DNA of 64,000 bases from Strigamia acuminata (Eukaryota; Arthropoda; Chilopoda; Geophilomorpha; Linotaeniidae): positions 25,351,060 through 25,415,059 of the forward strand of contig OX442314.1 of NCBI GenBank assembly GCA_949358305.1. The letters run 5' to 3'. Shown piece by piece: positions 13,201 to 24,500 of the stretch. How positions within the stretch are numbered: position 1 is the first letter of the stretch; the number at the start of each line of letters is the position of its first letter. The notes beneath the pieces are model-generated. The model had not been told where the DNA came from, did no database searches, and worked only from the letters and a program-made list of their open reading frames with translations. The translations under genes were made by a program, and so were the position numbers.

Positions 13201-14978
13201 GAACTTTTAAAAACCTAAAAACGTTTAAAAAAAATAAAAAAGAATTAGAAATAAACTTATTTTATATTAAATTGACGTCCTAACCATTTTAATTAGTCTC
13301 GTGATGGGAGAAATTTCCAATTTCGACGACAAATTCAACAGGCAGAACGCAATCAACTCCAAAATGGAGTCGGCGCAATTGGATGTAAATGCACACTCGG
13401 ACAAAAGCCATTCCAAAACCTCGGTGATGTGTTTCACGTCGATTATCAACTTCCCGCCGTCGTGCGTAACAAACACTTTCCATACACTTAAAACGCTAGA
13501 AAGATGTTCTTGGCACGAAACTCGATTATTTTCACCCTCTTGTACCAATTGCTTAATAAATTTCTGCAAAAAATTAATCGATATTTAATATTTATTCAAT
13601 TTAATCGGTTTAAAACTCACGTTAAAAACATTCCAAACTGGCGACATGAAGTTTTGAGTAGTGTAACTAGCCATCGACGATGCCATTTGTGATTGACAGT
13701 CCAAAACGAGAGGCCAGGATAAAATCGTGTTGTTTCCAATTCCCGATCCAAGTTTCTTAAGCATTAAAGGCATGATCTGTTAAAATAATAATTTTAGAAA
13801 ACACAAAAATGTTAGAAAATTAATATATTTTCTCCAAAATGTTAATTTCAAACCATTTCGATACTGCTGTGAAACTGCTGTTGTACGCCTTTCACAACTT
13901 CGTACAATAATTGTCCAAATCCATTACAATTCTATAAAAATCAAATTACATAAAATAATTATTACGAATTTAAAACAAAACGACTTAAATACATTCGGGT
14001 TCTTTTCCAATTGGATAAAAATAAAGTCCAGAAGTTTCTCTTTATCCGGCACTTTCCGTATTAAAAAAGCTAAACTTTCTGCCGCAAAATTACGGATGTG
14101 TTGTGGTTGTTTTATACTCAAAAACGGAAGATAAATCCTAAATAAAAATTTTTTAAAAAAATATCATCAATAAATATTTTTTTTAAATGTTATTTCTTCC
14201 AAAATCATACGTGAAAACTTCTTCGATATCCTTTATCATATACCGCCATAAGAATTTAAACAAATATGACAAAGTAGTGAAGGCGCATTCGATCAACTCC
14301 ACATCTTTTGTGTTGACAAGTTTTAAAATAATTTTGAAAAACTTGCTGTAATGAGGATAAAAATCGACTTGGAGGTCCTTGGCAACACAGATAACCAATC
14401 TAATTAAAAAATATACATTAAAATTACGTAATAATTAAAAAAAAAATTAAAAATTACTCCAAAATTGGTTGCAATGCCACACTTTTCTCATTCTCCAAGT
14501 GTTTAGCCAATAATTCGATAACTTCATTCTGTAAAATTAAAAATATTACAAAATTACTATCAAAACATCCAAAATGTTAATTTTATTTCTTTTAAACCTC
14601 ATTGAGGACCAATTGCTTCAGTGTTTCGACTTCTGGAAGCTGGTTCTTAAAAGCATCTGCAATTAAATTAAGTTTTTTGATTACAATTTCGCATTATAAT
14701 AAAATAAATATTTCGTTACCGAAATCGTCGGTGAAGTTCAATTCGCTCCACTTGATTAGACCTTCGGCTAAGAAAGTGTCACCTTCTTGGGGTACGTCAT
14801 TTTGAATCGCGATTCTGTGAATGACATTGATGTTGATTCTCGCAATTCGTTCAGAAAATGTTTGAAACTGTCAACAAAATCAGCATTTTTAGTAAATCAC
14901 AATAAAGCGTTTATTTTCAAGCACAAATCTTACTCTGTATGTGTTTTGCGTTGTCTGTGATTTCGGTTTTTCTTTCAT
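4002..14978 (-). CDS. UTP20: UTP20, SSU processome HEAT-repeat component (DRIM)
   Basis: UTP20 is a U3 snoRNP-associated scaffold of the nucleolar SSU processome, needed for 18S rRNA maturation and 40S assembly. The spliced reading frame, 44 exons and 8,175 nt with stop, gives 2,724 aa, near the usual family length of about 2,800. Identity rests on collinear family motifs along the whole length: an N-terminal MKEKPKSQTTQNTYR-type start, LQVDFYPHYSKFFK and WRYMIKD (residues about 108-171), APTQDLRRK before an acidic stretch, RFINPLRNLRSL (DRIM region), EMDFFENIRHIQMHRR (about 1546-1645), RGYQVHVMIFTVH, VGDLDACL, NDDSAVCRKMA, and a Lys/Arg-rich end finishing LKDFAVVS. The whole protein is alpha-helical repeat in character, with no catalytic site expected. 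The ATG is chosen because it matches the family N-terminus and is followed by a perfect GTAAGA donor. All exon phases agree, so the gene looks intact. The TATA-less YY1/ETS promoter fits housekeeping expression. Confidence 0.97.
7738..8044 (-). other. UTP20: UTP20 acidic linker 2 (residues about 1682-1784)
   Basis: After a conserved LIVAILEAFHFDL start, the exon codes for a Lys-rich then Asp/Glu-rich low-complexity segment (KKKSKKMEDEIEN, DDDDEDSPMDVDD) and returns to conserved repeat sequence at IKGILPQLNRCL. A charged insertion at this point is usual in the family and probably lies as a loop on the repeat solenoid. Confidence 0.8.
11122..11406 (-). other. UTP20: UTP20 acidic linker 1 (residues about 818-913)
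   Basis: This exon starts with the conserved EEYYRTDFSAAPTQDLRRK block and then becomes a strongly acidic, disordered stretch (Asp/Glu runs such as DNDMDIDGLEIDEQ and DVDLDETLDDEQ), ending in a basic KNVVRNKNRRSSNK segment. Family members carry an acidic insertion at the same place, just before the repeats of the DRIM region. Composition is the only evidence for disorder. Confidence 0.8.
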
Positions 14979-15095
14979 TTTGCTAAATTGGATCAAAAGC
15001 AAGCGCAACACGTTTGGATCACCATGTGGCACTGGTCGCCGCCATCTTTAGCTACACATAAATTCCGGTAGTTTAAGAAATCTGCTTCCGCTTTC
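14979..15095 (-). promoter_or_regulatory. UTP20: UTP20 TATA-less promoter with YY1 and ETS motifs
   Basis: Reading the minus strand, AAGATGGCGGC (a perfect YY1-type motif in the sense orientation, often overlapping the start site of housekeeping genes) is at 15048-15038, some 60 bp upstream of the UTP20 ATG. ETS-type motifs lie just upstream: ACCGGAAT at 15069-15062 and AGCGGAAGC at 15092-15084. There is no TATA box. The start site is inferred to be near the YY1 motif. Confidence 0.65.
15019..15045 (-). CDS. Possible uORF in the UTP20 leader (8 codons)
   Basis: The ATG inside the YY1 motif opens a short frame, MAATSATW and a TGA stop, ending 40 nt before the UTP20 start codon. It would be in the mRNA only if transcription starts at or upstream of the motif. 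If so, it could tune UTP20 translation. No protein function is implied. Confidence 0.3.
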   Translation of the reverse strand: MAATSATW

Positions 15096-15099
15096 TGTT

Positions 15100-18000
15100 A
15101 AAGCGACATCTATTGTTAAATAAAATAACCAACAAATATGTTTTATTAGGAGTTTTTATAATTTATTATTATAATTCAATTTTATAACATCAATTCATTG
15201 TTCAATAATACCACAAAAACAAATGAACATTTTTAAATGCAGGTTCGATATTACAACAAAAAATTAAAACTTTCGATTTCATTTATTATAAGAAAAATCG
15301 GATGTTTTTATTTTGTTTGTAAAAAATTCATAACAACCCCAATATAATTTCTTAATTTCCCACACTATCCTTCAAAAAAAGTGACCAAATCGCCCCTAAA
15401 TTCCAAGAATGTGTAAGGTTTCATTTTTTCCAACTGAACCCTATCATTATATCACTTTTCTAGATCACACAATAAATGTAATAAAAAAATCAAAATTATA
15501 TAACTAAAACCATATTGCTCTGACCTTTGCTTGCTCTGGAATATCCAATAATAATAAAAGTACAAGTTTTGCCAAGAATTCTTATGGTAATGAATAGCAA
15601 ATACGAATCCAAACAGAACAAAATAAAATATAAATAATAATTACAAAAAATAAAATATTTTTTTCCACCTAATCAAAACTGACAAGTAAATTAGCCTTCA
15701 TTTGCAGAGTATAATTAAAACTTGACTGCATTCATTATACCTGTATATCCAGTGCATAAAAATTAAACAAATAACCTATCAAGTTATTTCATATATTTCA
15801 TAAATACTAACAAGTAAGCCTGATTGCAATTCTTTGCTTCATCTTAAAACTTATTCATTACTGGAGGCAACTGTCAGATAAACAGGAGTGAAATACAATC
15901 TTTTTCTAAGGAATCAGGGTTACCTGAGTGTGAAGGAAAGAAAAGGTGGCGACCTGTGTTCACAAGTAAAGTTAATCATTTTTTATTAAAAATTGCAGTA
16001 AATTACATCAATTACCAATTGGGTCAAATCTGTACTAATCCAGCAATAATTTGAGCAAGACTCATCCACTATGCATTTACACCTGAATGTATATTATTCA
16101 TATACATATCTATACTGTGAAGTGGCCCTGAGAGGCTCAAAGGCCACACACAAATCTGAAATTGAATTTTCAACATAGTGACCTAGAGCGGCCACATGAA
16201 ACATAGATCATGAATCATAAAATTGGAATTACAATTGAATTTTAAAAAATTGATGTGCCCTAGCTAGCTGAGCCATAAATATTGAAAATTCACTTTCAAT
16301 TTTATGTGTTTTCCCAGGGTCACCATTAGTGCTATCTACTATTCAGAGTGAATCCTAAACCCAGCAGCCATTGCGCCATAACTATATCGTGATCACCGAA
16401 ACGAATGAAATTTAAAATCCATAATGTACAAAGCATAGATTTTGTTAACCATTTATTTTATTTACACTACAGCCAGGCCTAAATCTTTCTTTATTATTAT
16501 TATTATTATTAAGATAATGAAATATCCACTGACCACGGTCGTGGGCCCTTGACTGTTCGTTGCAGCTGGTCCATAATGACGAAAAGAAGAAATAAAACAT
16601 ATTTATTTATTTAGTATTTCTTTTGTAAACGTCCGTTTATTATCGAGAATCTTCCGTTGATATGGAGTGCCACAAACCGTATTCTTTTCTTTAGAGCGTG
16701 AAATATTGTTTAAACTCTGTAATTATGCATCATCCGTGAGAATTTTTCAGTTAGGAGTCACCAAAGCAACTTTCCTTCAAATCACCTGCCCAACCAGTAA
16801 CCATTTGGGAATTCTGAGTGACTCATCTATCACATACAATTTTCATTTAATTTTTATTTCACTGTTTAAACTTTTACACATTCAATAGACAACTGATCTA
16901 AATAAATAAAACACACTTTAAACACTAAAGAATATTTTTTAATTTACATTCAGACAAGTTTGGAACAACTTGCAATACAATTTTGCTACGTGTAGTAACT
17001 TAGTTTGGATAATCAATTATTTCTTTACGAGTATATTATCATATTTGCATTAAAAAAGATTGATATCTGTACATAAAATTTGTAGCCCAAAATGACTTTG
17101 CACTTTGCAACCGTGTGCTGAAAGGCCTGAAACTCTACTTGGAACTAATCAACATGCAAAGCTTCAACTCCCAACACGTCATACAAACCGAGTCTCATCT
17201 AGACACCAGACAGTCCAGCGCACTTAATTTATTTTCACCGATTCCCATAGCTCTTATCGCTTTACTAAAAACTCCCATCAAAATCAAATTTCCTTCCTCC
17301 ATAGATATACAATTCAAATAAAAACATATACCAAGAATTGGCCAAGTGCAAACATCTTATCCTTGAATTTCTTAAAGAAACCGAACGAAATATGCGCAAT
17401 ATCGGCGTGCAAAGACACAAAGGGTCTAAAACGACCCAAAACCTTGAATTTAAAGCGTATAAATCGTGTCTAAAATTGATACGCATCTCGAATTATTATA
17501 AAATATGATGGAAGAAACGTTTTATTGATCGAGATGCTACTGATATTAATAAAAGCAAGTGTATACTTAGATCAGATTCCGATTGGTTGTGGCCTTAGAC
17601 ATTTCTCCACCTGCTAGACCAGACGAGGAAAACTGGCACACGTTGGCAGGTGCACAACCTCCGTATAACAAAATTCCAGGTATAATTTCTTATTTTAAAA
17701 TTTGTAAAAACTTCGCAAATTGATCACTAAAAATTTATTTAATAAAAAAAAAAAATTTCTTTTCCTCATTACTGAAATTTTCGCTTGATTACGTAGCAAA
17801 TTTTCTATATAAAAAAAAAATAAAAATAAAAAAATATACACCAATTAACATAAAAGACAATTATACCTTGTGGGGCATAGTAGAGTTCCAAGTAAATGAT
17901 TGCCTATCTAAAATCATCCTGTCAATTAAGGTGTGGTGTGAAGCAAAATGAACATAGACTTAAAACATGCCACCAATGTAGAGCAATAAATCATGAGAAA

Positions 18001-21000
18001 ACAAGTGCTCTTTAAGTAATCAATCATTGCAAACTGATCAAGATAGGTTTTTTTTTTTTTTGGTTTTTTAAGACAAAAAAATTCATTTATTTACTTAAAT
18101 TATTACTTTTATCAATTTGATTCAATCAAAATATATTTTTTTAAATTCCAAATCCTGTCCACAAAAAAAACAAAAGTTAATTTTGGTTATTTATATTTTT
18201 TTGTTTTCACAATGTATAGTTATTAAAGAGCGGTACAAGACACATGTTGCCGCTTTGTCTCAGGGTGTCACTCGTCCTCTAAAAATTCACCTGTCACGGA
18301 GTATAAACATACCGTTAAGTCGTTTTCTATTTGCTAATTAATTTGTATGTCCTCTAATCATACGTTTTTCTAATTTTTTCATTCAAATGTTTGGTAATAA
18401 ATAGGTCAGCTGGATGCTTTTTACTCGCAACAATATCAGACTCAAGGTAAGATTGGTCGCGTGGCAATAATGACAGGGAAAAAACGAGACACAAATCGAG
18501 TTGTCCATGTCAGTTTCTACTTTTTTACCCCCTTGATTGACCTCTTTCGCTGCATCTTAATAAAAATCGAAATAATGAACCGAAACACTTCTGTCCTTAA
18601 CCCTATTTTTTTTTTAAATACCCATTTTTATTTGGGAGATTAAAATTTTAGAAAATGAATTATTTTTTTTAAAAAAAAGTGTCAACAAGTTGGAGATTTT
18701 ACTTTGCATTTTCCACCCATAAAGTGCGTAGGTTTGGGCAATGGCAGAGGTTAAGGTGATGCCTGTCGGCTGTTTTTATCCACGGGTTGCAAACGTCCTG
18801 CTTTCCTTGGCCTCACGACTCACGAGTTGACTTCTGTTCGACAACATCGAACACAACAGCAAGTCCCATACGAAAACAAAATCCACCAAGATCAAGTTCT
18901 CGGTTTTATTCGACGTTACATCACTGTAAAAAAAATATATATATATAAAAATAAAAGAATACAAATATAAAAAATTGTTTTGAAAGATTTAATAAGTAAT
19001 TATACGAGTTACACGGAGCAAATAAAAAATATATTGGTTTCATTTCCTCCAAATGTTAAAGCCATTTTGTATTTTTATTTTTATTTCCACGCACAAAAAA
19101 ACTAAAATAAATAATAAATAAAAAATAAATTAAAAATTAATTAATTTTTTTTGAATTTTCTTTTATTTTCTGCATTTCGATTTCGATTGAATGGAATTAT
19201 TTCGCCCCCTGCATTAATTGGAATGGATATAAATATTAATCCGAGCGAAGGAGACGAATGCAGGTATGGCTCCACCTCCAGCAGGTGTGAGACCGACCAC
19301 GTGCCTGGAAGTGAGCCAAAGATAGCAGCACGCGACAACCATGGTCATTAATTCTGTTGATAGACATTCAAGTTTTGAATGGCGCTTCGCATATCTAGAA
19401 TTAATTGAATAGTGTCTCTGAAGGTCTCGTGCACAATTAAAGAGAAATTTTCACTTTCAAAGACTCGCGTTGAGACATACACGCCCATAAACTGATTTGA
19501 AAAAAGACAAATTTTATCGCTTTTTTTTTATTAAATGGTATTTTTATCTTTTTTTTCTCTTCATTCTACGTGTGCAATTATAATTATTACCATACACGTT
19601 TAATCATATTTATAATCTGTGTTGCAATGTCGACCAATCTGCATAATATTTCTAATATTTGGAACTGATCATAATATGTAATTGGTTTTCCAACATTTCA
19701 ATGTTAATCCTATGGGAATTTCCTGATTTTTCTCTCTGACATCGTGTATTATTATAAATGTAAATAACGTTTCATTCTGCTCGTTAATTTTCTTCAACTT
19801 AACCCTAATTTGACAGTCTTTTCGACCTAATGTGGCAAAAAAAAAGAAATAGTTGATGACCTTTATTTACAGAATTAATTAGACGATTAACTCTTTCAAA
19901 AAATTCGACGATTTTTTTTTAAAAAAAAAATAATCAACGATCATGAAAGAAGTGAAAATGATGATTACAGATGCAAAATTAAGGCAAAAAAAAACAGCAT
20001 TTTTCATTCCGAGTCAAATTTCATTTAATTTTATAAAATAAAAATAAACATTTGACCTATATATATTTTTAATTTCCATTTCAAACCGGAAAAATAGTCA
20101 AAAACCATCAAAAACCAACGAAATGAATGGATGCACTTATTCGGCAAGACATCCCTTTAATGCTTGAGAAAATCGCTACTAACATCTCGAGACAGATTAA
20201 ATTAATAAAAATTCTTTCCCACTCAACTGGTTCCTTAAAACAAACAAAAAAAACAAACTGACACAAGCCTAAAGCTCTCAAATCGTGATTGTTTTTCGAC
20301 ACAATTTATACACTATCTATAAAGAAACAAGTTCATTAGCGAGAAAACTCAATGATACCCGAATGGCAAAATCGAAAACTCAAAAACTTTTAACCCCAGG
20401 TGAGATTATTTCAGAGATAAAAAATGGGAGCACACAAATTAACCAATCAAAATTCAACAATCACATGCATAAATTTCCTCTTAATATTTCAATTCTCTTT
20501 TTCAATTATATACTCGATGTTGAAAAGCGAAGAAAAAAATCCGCACAATAAATCTCGAAACTAAATAATTGCACGTTCCAAATCAAAGTTTTATAGATTT
20601 AATGGAAGGAGTCCAAAAAATGGGCCAAAGTATTAATTTTTTCTTTGTAATTGGGGGAAAAGTCTTTTTATAAGATTCCTCAAACTAGCAATAACACGGC
20701 AAATCACTCCAACCTTGTGCCATAAAAAGAAGGAAAAAATTTTATTAAGGTGCCCACCTGTATATTGTCAATCATTTGCTACTTGAGCTTTTGGAATTCA
20801 CATAAAAGATGGATTTTGTTTCACCACTTCTGTTGCTGGGACAATTAGATGGAAATCTGTGCACTTGGAACTCAAACAAGTCGTAGATTTGTTGTTTAAA
20901 AAAATTTTATTGCTGAACTTGTTACAGAAGCAAATGTGTATTTTTATTTATTCATTTAGATGATATAAACAAAAAAATGCATAAAAAATGAGGTTCATTA

Positions 21001-21270
21001 ATCCAAATTAGGGAAGTAATTATTATTAAGGTTTTTTTTTTTACGTATCAAAATTACATTCACATAAGAAGTTGCAATATTTAAATCGAATGATTTAATT
21101 TGTAGTAATAAATTTAATAATTATGCAAACTCACACGGAAATGCATCCAAATTGGCCATCTTGAATTCCACGATGGGTCGGACAACAGAGGGAATAAAAA
21201 AAACACTCTACTTTAGATTTTATACTCTAGTGTGGTTGGTTCTTCACCTTTTCGGAGTTCCGGCACCCCT
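15100..21270. other. Non-coding tract, no supported gene
   Basis: AT-rich DNA with TAA/TTA microsatellites (TTATTATTATTATTATTA near 16,492) and A/T homopolymers. Slightly GC-richer patches occur near 18,700-18,900 and 19,190-19,350, the second holding CACGTG at 19298-19303. Short open frames here have no coding composition and no paired splice sites. I see no tRNA, rRNA or known microRNA. Confidence 0.5.
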
Positions 21271-21513
21271 TAGTTTCTCAAAATATTTTCTCGCACCCCA
21301 TGAAAAATATGTTCAGTTGTTATTTATCACAAAAAACGAACTACGTATTATTTAATGTAAAAATAAAAACAACTGAGACGATGCTCGTCAAATGTACAAT
21401 TATTCGCCGATTGTTATGAAATTTTATGTCTAACTCAAATAAAACTAGTCTGATTATTGTATATTTTTAGCACAGCAGTTCGCACCCCAGAAGAGGTGTT
21501 TCTCACGGCACTG
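21271..21513. mobile_element. hAT-like non-autonomous element, degraded
   Basis: The left end has TAGTTTCTCAAAATATTTT followed by CTCGCACCCC. The right end, read in reverse complement, starts CAGTGCCGTGAGAAA and then has GGGGTGCG. The CAGTG-TTCTCA start with a nearby GCACCCC block is typical of Charlie-like hAT termini. The two ends match only partly and I found no clear 8-bp target duplication. No transposase is present. Confidence 0.4.
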
Positions 21514-24500
21514 ACCTGGTTAAGATAACCTGGATGAACTGGTTAAAACATCTTGTCCGGCTGTGACACGTGTAAACTCAAAGTTATGACCTGATAACTG
21601 AACGTACAAACGTAATACAGAACACCCAATCAACGAATCATGTCCATTCTTTACAGAAACACTAAAATCAGCAAAAACAGAGATCTTGGAATTGACCAAC
21701 CTTTTTTTCCCTATCTTATATTAAGCTAGAAAAACCACCATTCATGTCAAACAGGCGATTTCCATTCCAGACGGATTCCTTAGTCAGTCACCATGCTTAA
21801 AGTCCTGCTGAGATTGTTGCAAACACACCTCGGACTTAACATTGTCTCGCAATAAAGTTCATTGATTAATATTCAAGTGCCTTATCCGTTAAATAATTAT
21901 TGCTGCAGGTAGTATATGTCAGTAGCTGAGTGTGATCCTCACATAAAAGTCAAGAGCAATTTTCTTAAAGAAGGGTCATCCGAGGGCGGGTAATATTTGA
22001 AGAGTACGTGGGAGTGGTGCCTCTGCCTCTCATTATCTACAAAGCAAAAATGAAATTGTTCGGGGTGCCCTGAGCAATTCGAAAAGGAAATTGGCCCGAG
22101 CTGCTTGCTGCCTTGTCATCTCCACTGTCAACATGTCTGCTTGATGGAATCAATAATCAAAGAAGGAAAATCAAAGTCACCTGGTGAGTCCTCAAATTCC
22201 AGACCGCGGAGGCCTTAAAATGCAATGCCATGCTCGCAGTTTGACGTCAATTTGCCAAAGATGAGCCCTCATTCTTATTCATTTATTATAAGAAGTAAAT
22301 AAATAAAGAAAATCGTCTATAATTATGAGTAGCGCCCTTTACTTTCAATTGTCTATATTATCTGCAATGTTTTTTTTAAATTTCTTATTTTTTTTTTTTT
22401 TTGTATAAATAAATAAATTACGTTTTTAATCAAAATTCTGTTTTAATTAGCATCATAGACATATTAAAACTCGTCCTTGGAGTTCAGGTTAATTTTTATT
22501 CAAATAATAAGTAGTTTAAGGCAGATTGCACTGTTTTCAAATTTATTGTGCCAAACTGAATTTTTTTAAAAAAAAATATTTTAAAAAACATCACAACAAA
22601 CACAAACATTTAGAATTTTGAAATAACTTGTTTTCAGGTAAATAATCACAAAATATTCTTGACCTTTGCTAATTAATGCAAAAGTCCAATTATTAAACCC
22701 AACTAGACGTCATTAAAATATTTTTCTCTATGAAAATCCCAATAAAAAAAAATTTGTTTTATACTTTATTACTGGATCCCAGCAGGACTAAAACGAAGGA
22801 AAAAAATAAAAATAAAAAAAAGCACAAAACAAAGTGGCATATCCCCTTTCGTGCTGATGTAAAGCATTACAAATGAATGGGCAGAGGCGTCAAACAATTC
22901 TCATTTTAAGTGGATAGATAATTAATGAGGAGTGTATACCTGCTAATCCACGGTAATGAACCGTGAAGAAAAAGTAGCCGAGAGTTGTTGTCGTGTAAAG
23001 TGCAGTCAAGCGTGCAAAATTAAACAATAAAAAAAAAATTGTTGTTTTCTTTGCCTTGTCCCGCAGGTAATTCCTGTTTCGTTCTCGCGAGGAAAAGAGT
23101 TACCAAGCCGACAAATATTACCTATGTCCAATTACACCGCGAAAGCGACTCTGAAAATTACATCTTGTGAAATGAATGAGACAATCACATCGTAAATCCT
23201 TCTTCATATTTGCCTTCAAGACTCTTGTCCCAAACGTATGGAATTTTACCTTCATAAATAATTGGAAGCTTCAAAAATAATAATACAAATAAAATACAAA
23301 AAAATTATTTCTAGTTAAAATTAACGGTTTCGAAGATATACAAACTGAAGTATGGCGACAATGAGTTTCAAGGTCATTCGCCATATTACATCGATATAAG
23401 CAATTTTTGCAATTTTAGCAATTTTACACTTTTGGATTTATCACGCGTTATATTTAAATTTACTCGTAAAACCCAGAAATTAAACCATCAAGAGCTACAA
23501 AAATGCAATAATCTCACCTATTCACATTCAAACATGGCCGTCTTCTGTATTTGCTATTAATTGATGATTAAATACAATATAAATGCAATGCAACCAACAT
23601 AAAATGACCTTCTTTCCATCAACATATTTACACATTTGTCAAATGCAACAGATTATTAGTATTATTAGTATAAGAATATTAATCTCTTCAAAACAGGTTC
23701 TAATTGTACATTGTATTTACTTATCTTGACAGTCCTAAGCCTAATACTCAACCTTTAACATTTCAAACTTGAAAGAAATATAATACAAACAAACCATCAA
23801 AAGTGACAATCAAAAGAACCCATTGTCTTGTATCCATATAGAAATTATTTGCAAACCCCCACATTGCACATAACATTCATCCCTATTAAATTACCACTTG
23901 CATCAATCAACAAAGGGGTGTGTTATATGCCCTTTTCATCCATGCAGACACTTCTTCCCACACTGCAGATGGGATTCACGTTTATAATGGTCAGTAGCTG
24001 ACTGAAATCAGTAGTAATTTTCATCTGGAAAAAAATCTGATGTGCTGAGCTGAAATTATATTTGAACATTGGGGAGTGGTGGACACTATCAAGGAAGATC
24101 CTTTTTCCCCCTTTTTAGACCATTGAAATTGTACCTGCAAGGTATAAATTGTTCAAGAAATTCATCATGGAACTCTCTTGTCATCTTGTCTGATGATAGG
24201 CAAGGTTTTTGTTTACCAAACTTGAGGGTGGGCAAATAATAGGACCAAGTTTAGGCCTAAGGGATAGAGATATTCAATTTTTTTAAAAGTTTTTATATAT
24301 ATTTTTTTTTAATACCGTGTCAAATTTATAACTAGAATGTTCTTTTCTTTTAAAAAAATATGATTTAAGCCATCAAAAACATACTGTAGAAATAAAAATG
24401 TAAATTTTAAATGAAAGTAATCGTCAACAGCAAGGTCAGACTTCAAGTTTGATGTTGCAGTTCTGCTTTAAAATTGTTGATCTATATAAATTTTTTTTGA

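Larger units (their letters stand above)
4002..14978 (-). other. UTP20: UTP20 exon map (44 coding exons)
   Basis: Coding exons, 5' to 3': 14934-14978, 14720-14867, 14598-14656, 14458-14528, 14211-14399, 13993-14137, 13854-13931, 13621-13776, 13285-13563, 13137-13214, 12914-13074, 12663-12850, 12484-12595, 12205-12412, 11837-12143, 11652-11765, 11476-11590, 11122-11406, 10757-11059, 10532-10698, 10390-10468, 10123-10318, 9969-10046, 9582-9906, 9297-9523, 8877-9239, 8649-8807, 8289-8588, 8104-8213, 7738-8044, 7535-7674, 7055-7478, 6832-6995, 6501-6756, 6268-6435, 5962-6204, 5730-5879, 5493-5675, 5282-5413, 5083-5215, 4860-5023, 4555-4800, 4354-4483, 4002-4291. Each junction was placed by GT-AG, frame continuity and family alignment. 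Introns range from 54 to 82 bp. Many donors are GTAAG or GTTTG types and the acceptors are mostly TTTNCAG or TTTTTAG. Confidence 0.9.

Noticed and set aside
13137-13214. Apparent +1 frameshift in UTP20 exon 10
   Set aside because: On recounting, the T run at the exon end has four bases, so the exon is 78 nt and in frame. The gene is intact.
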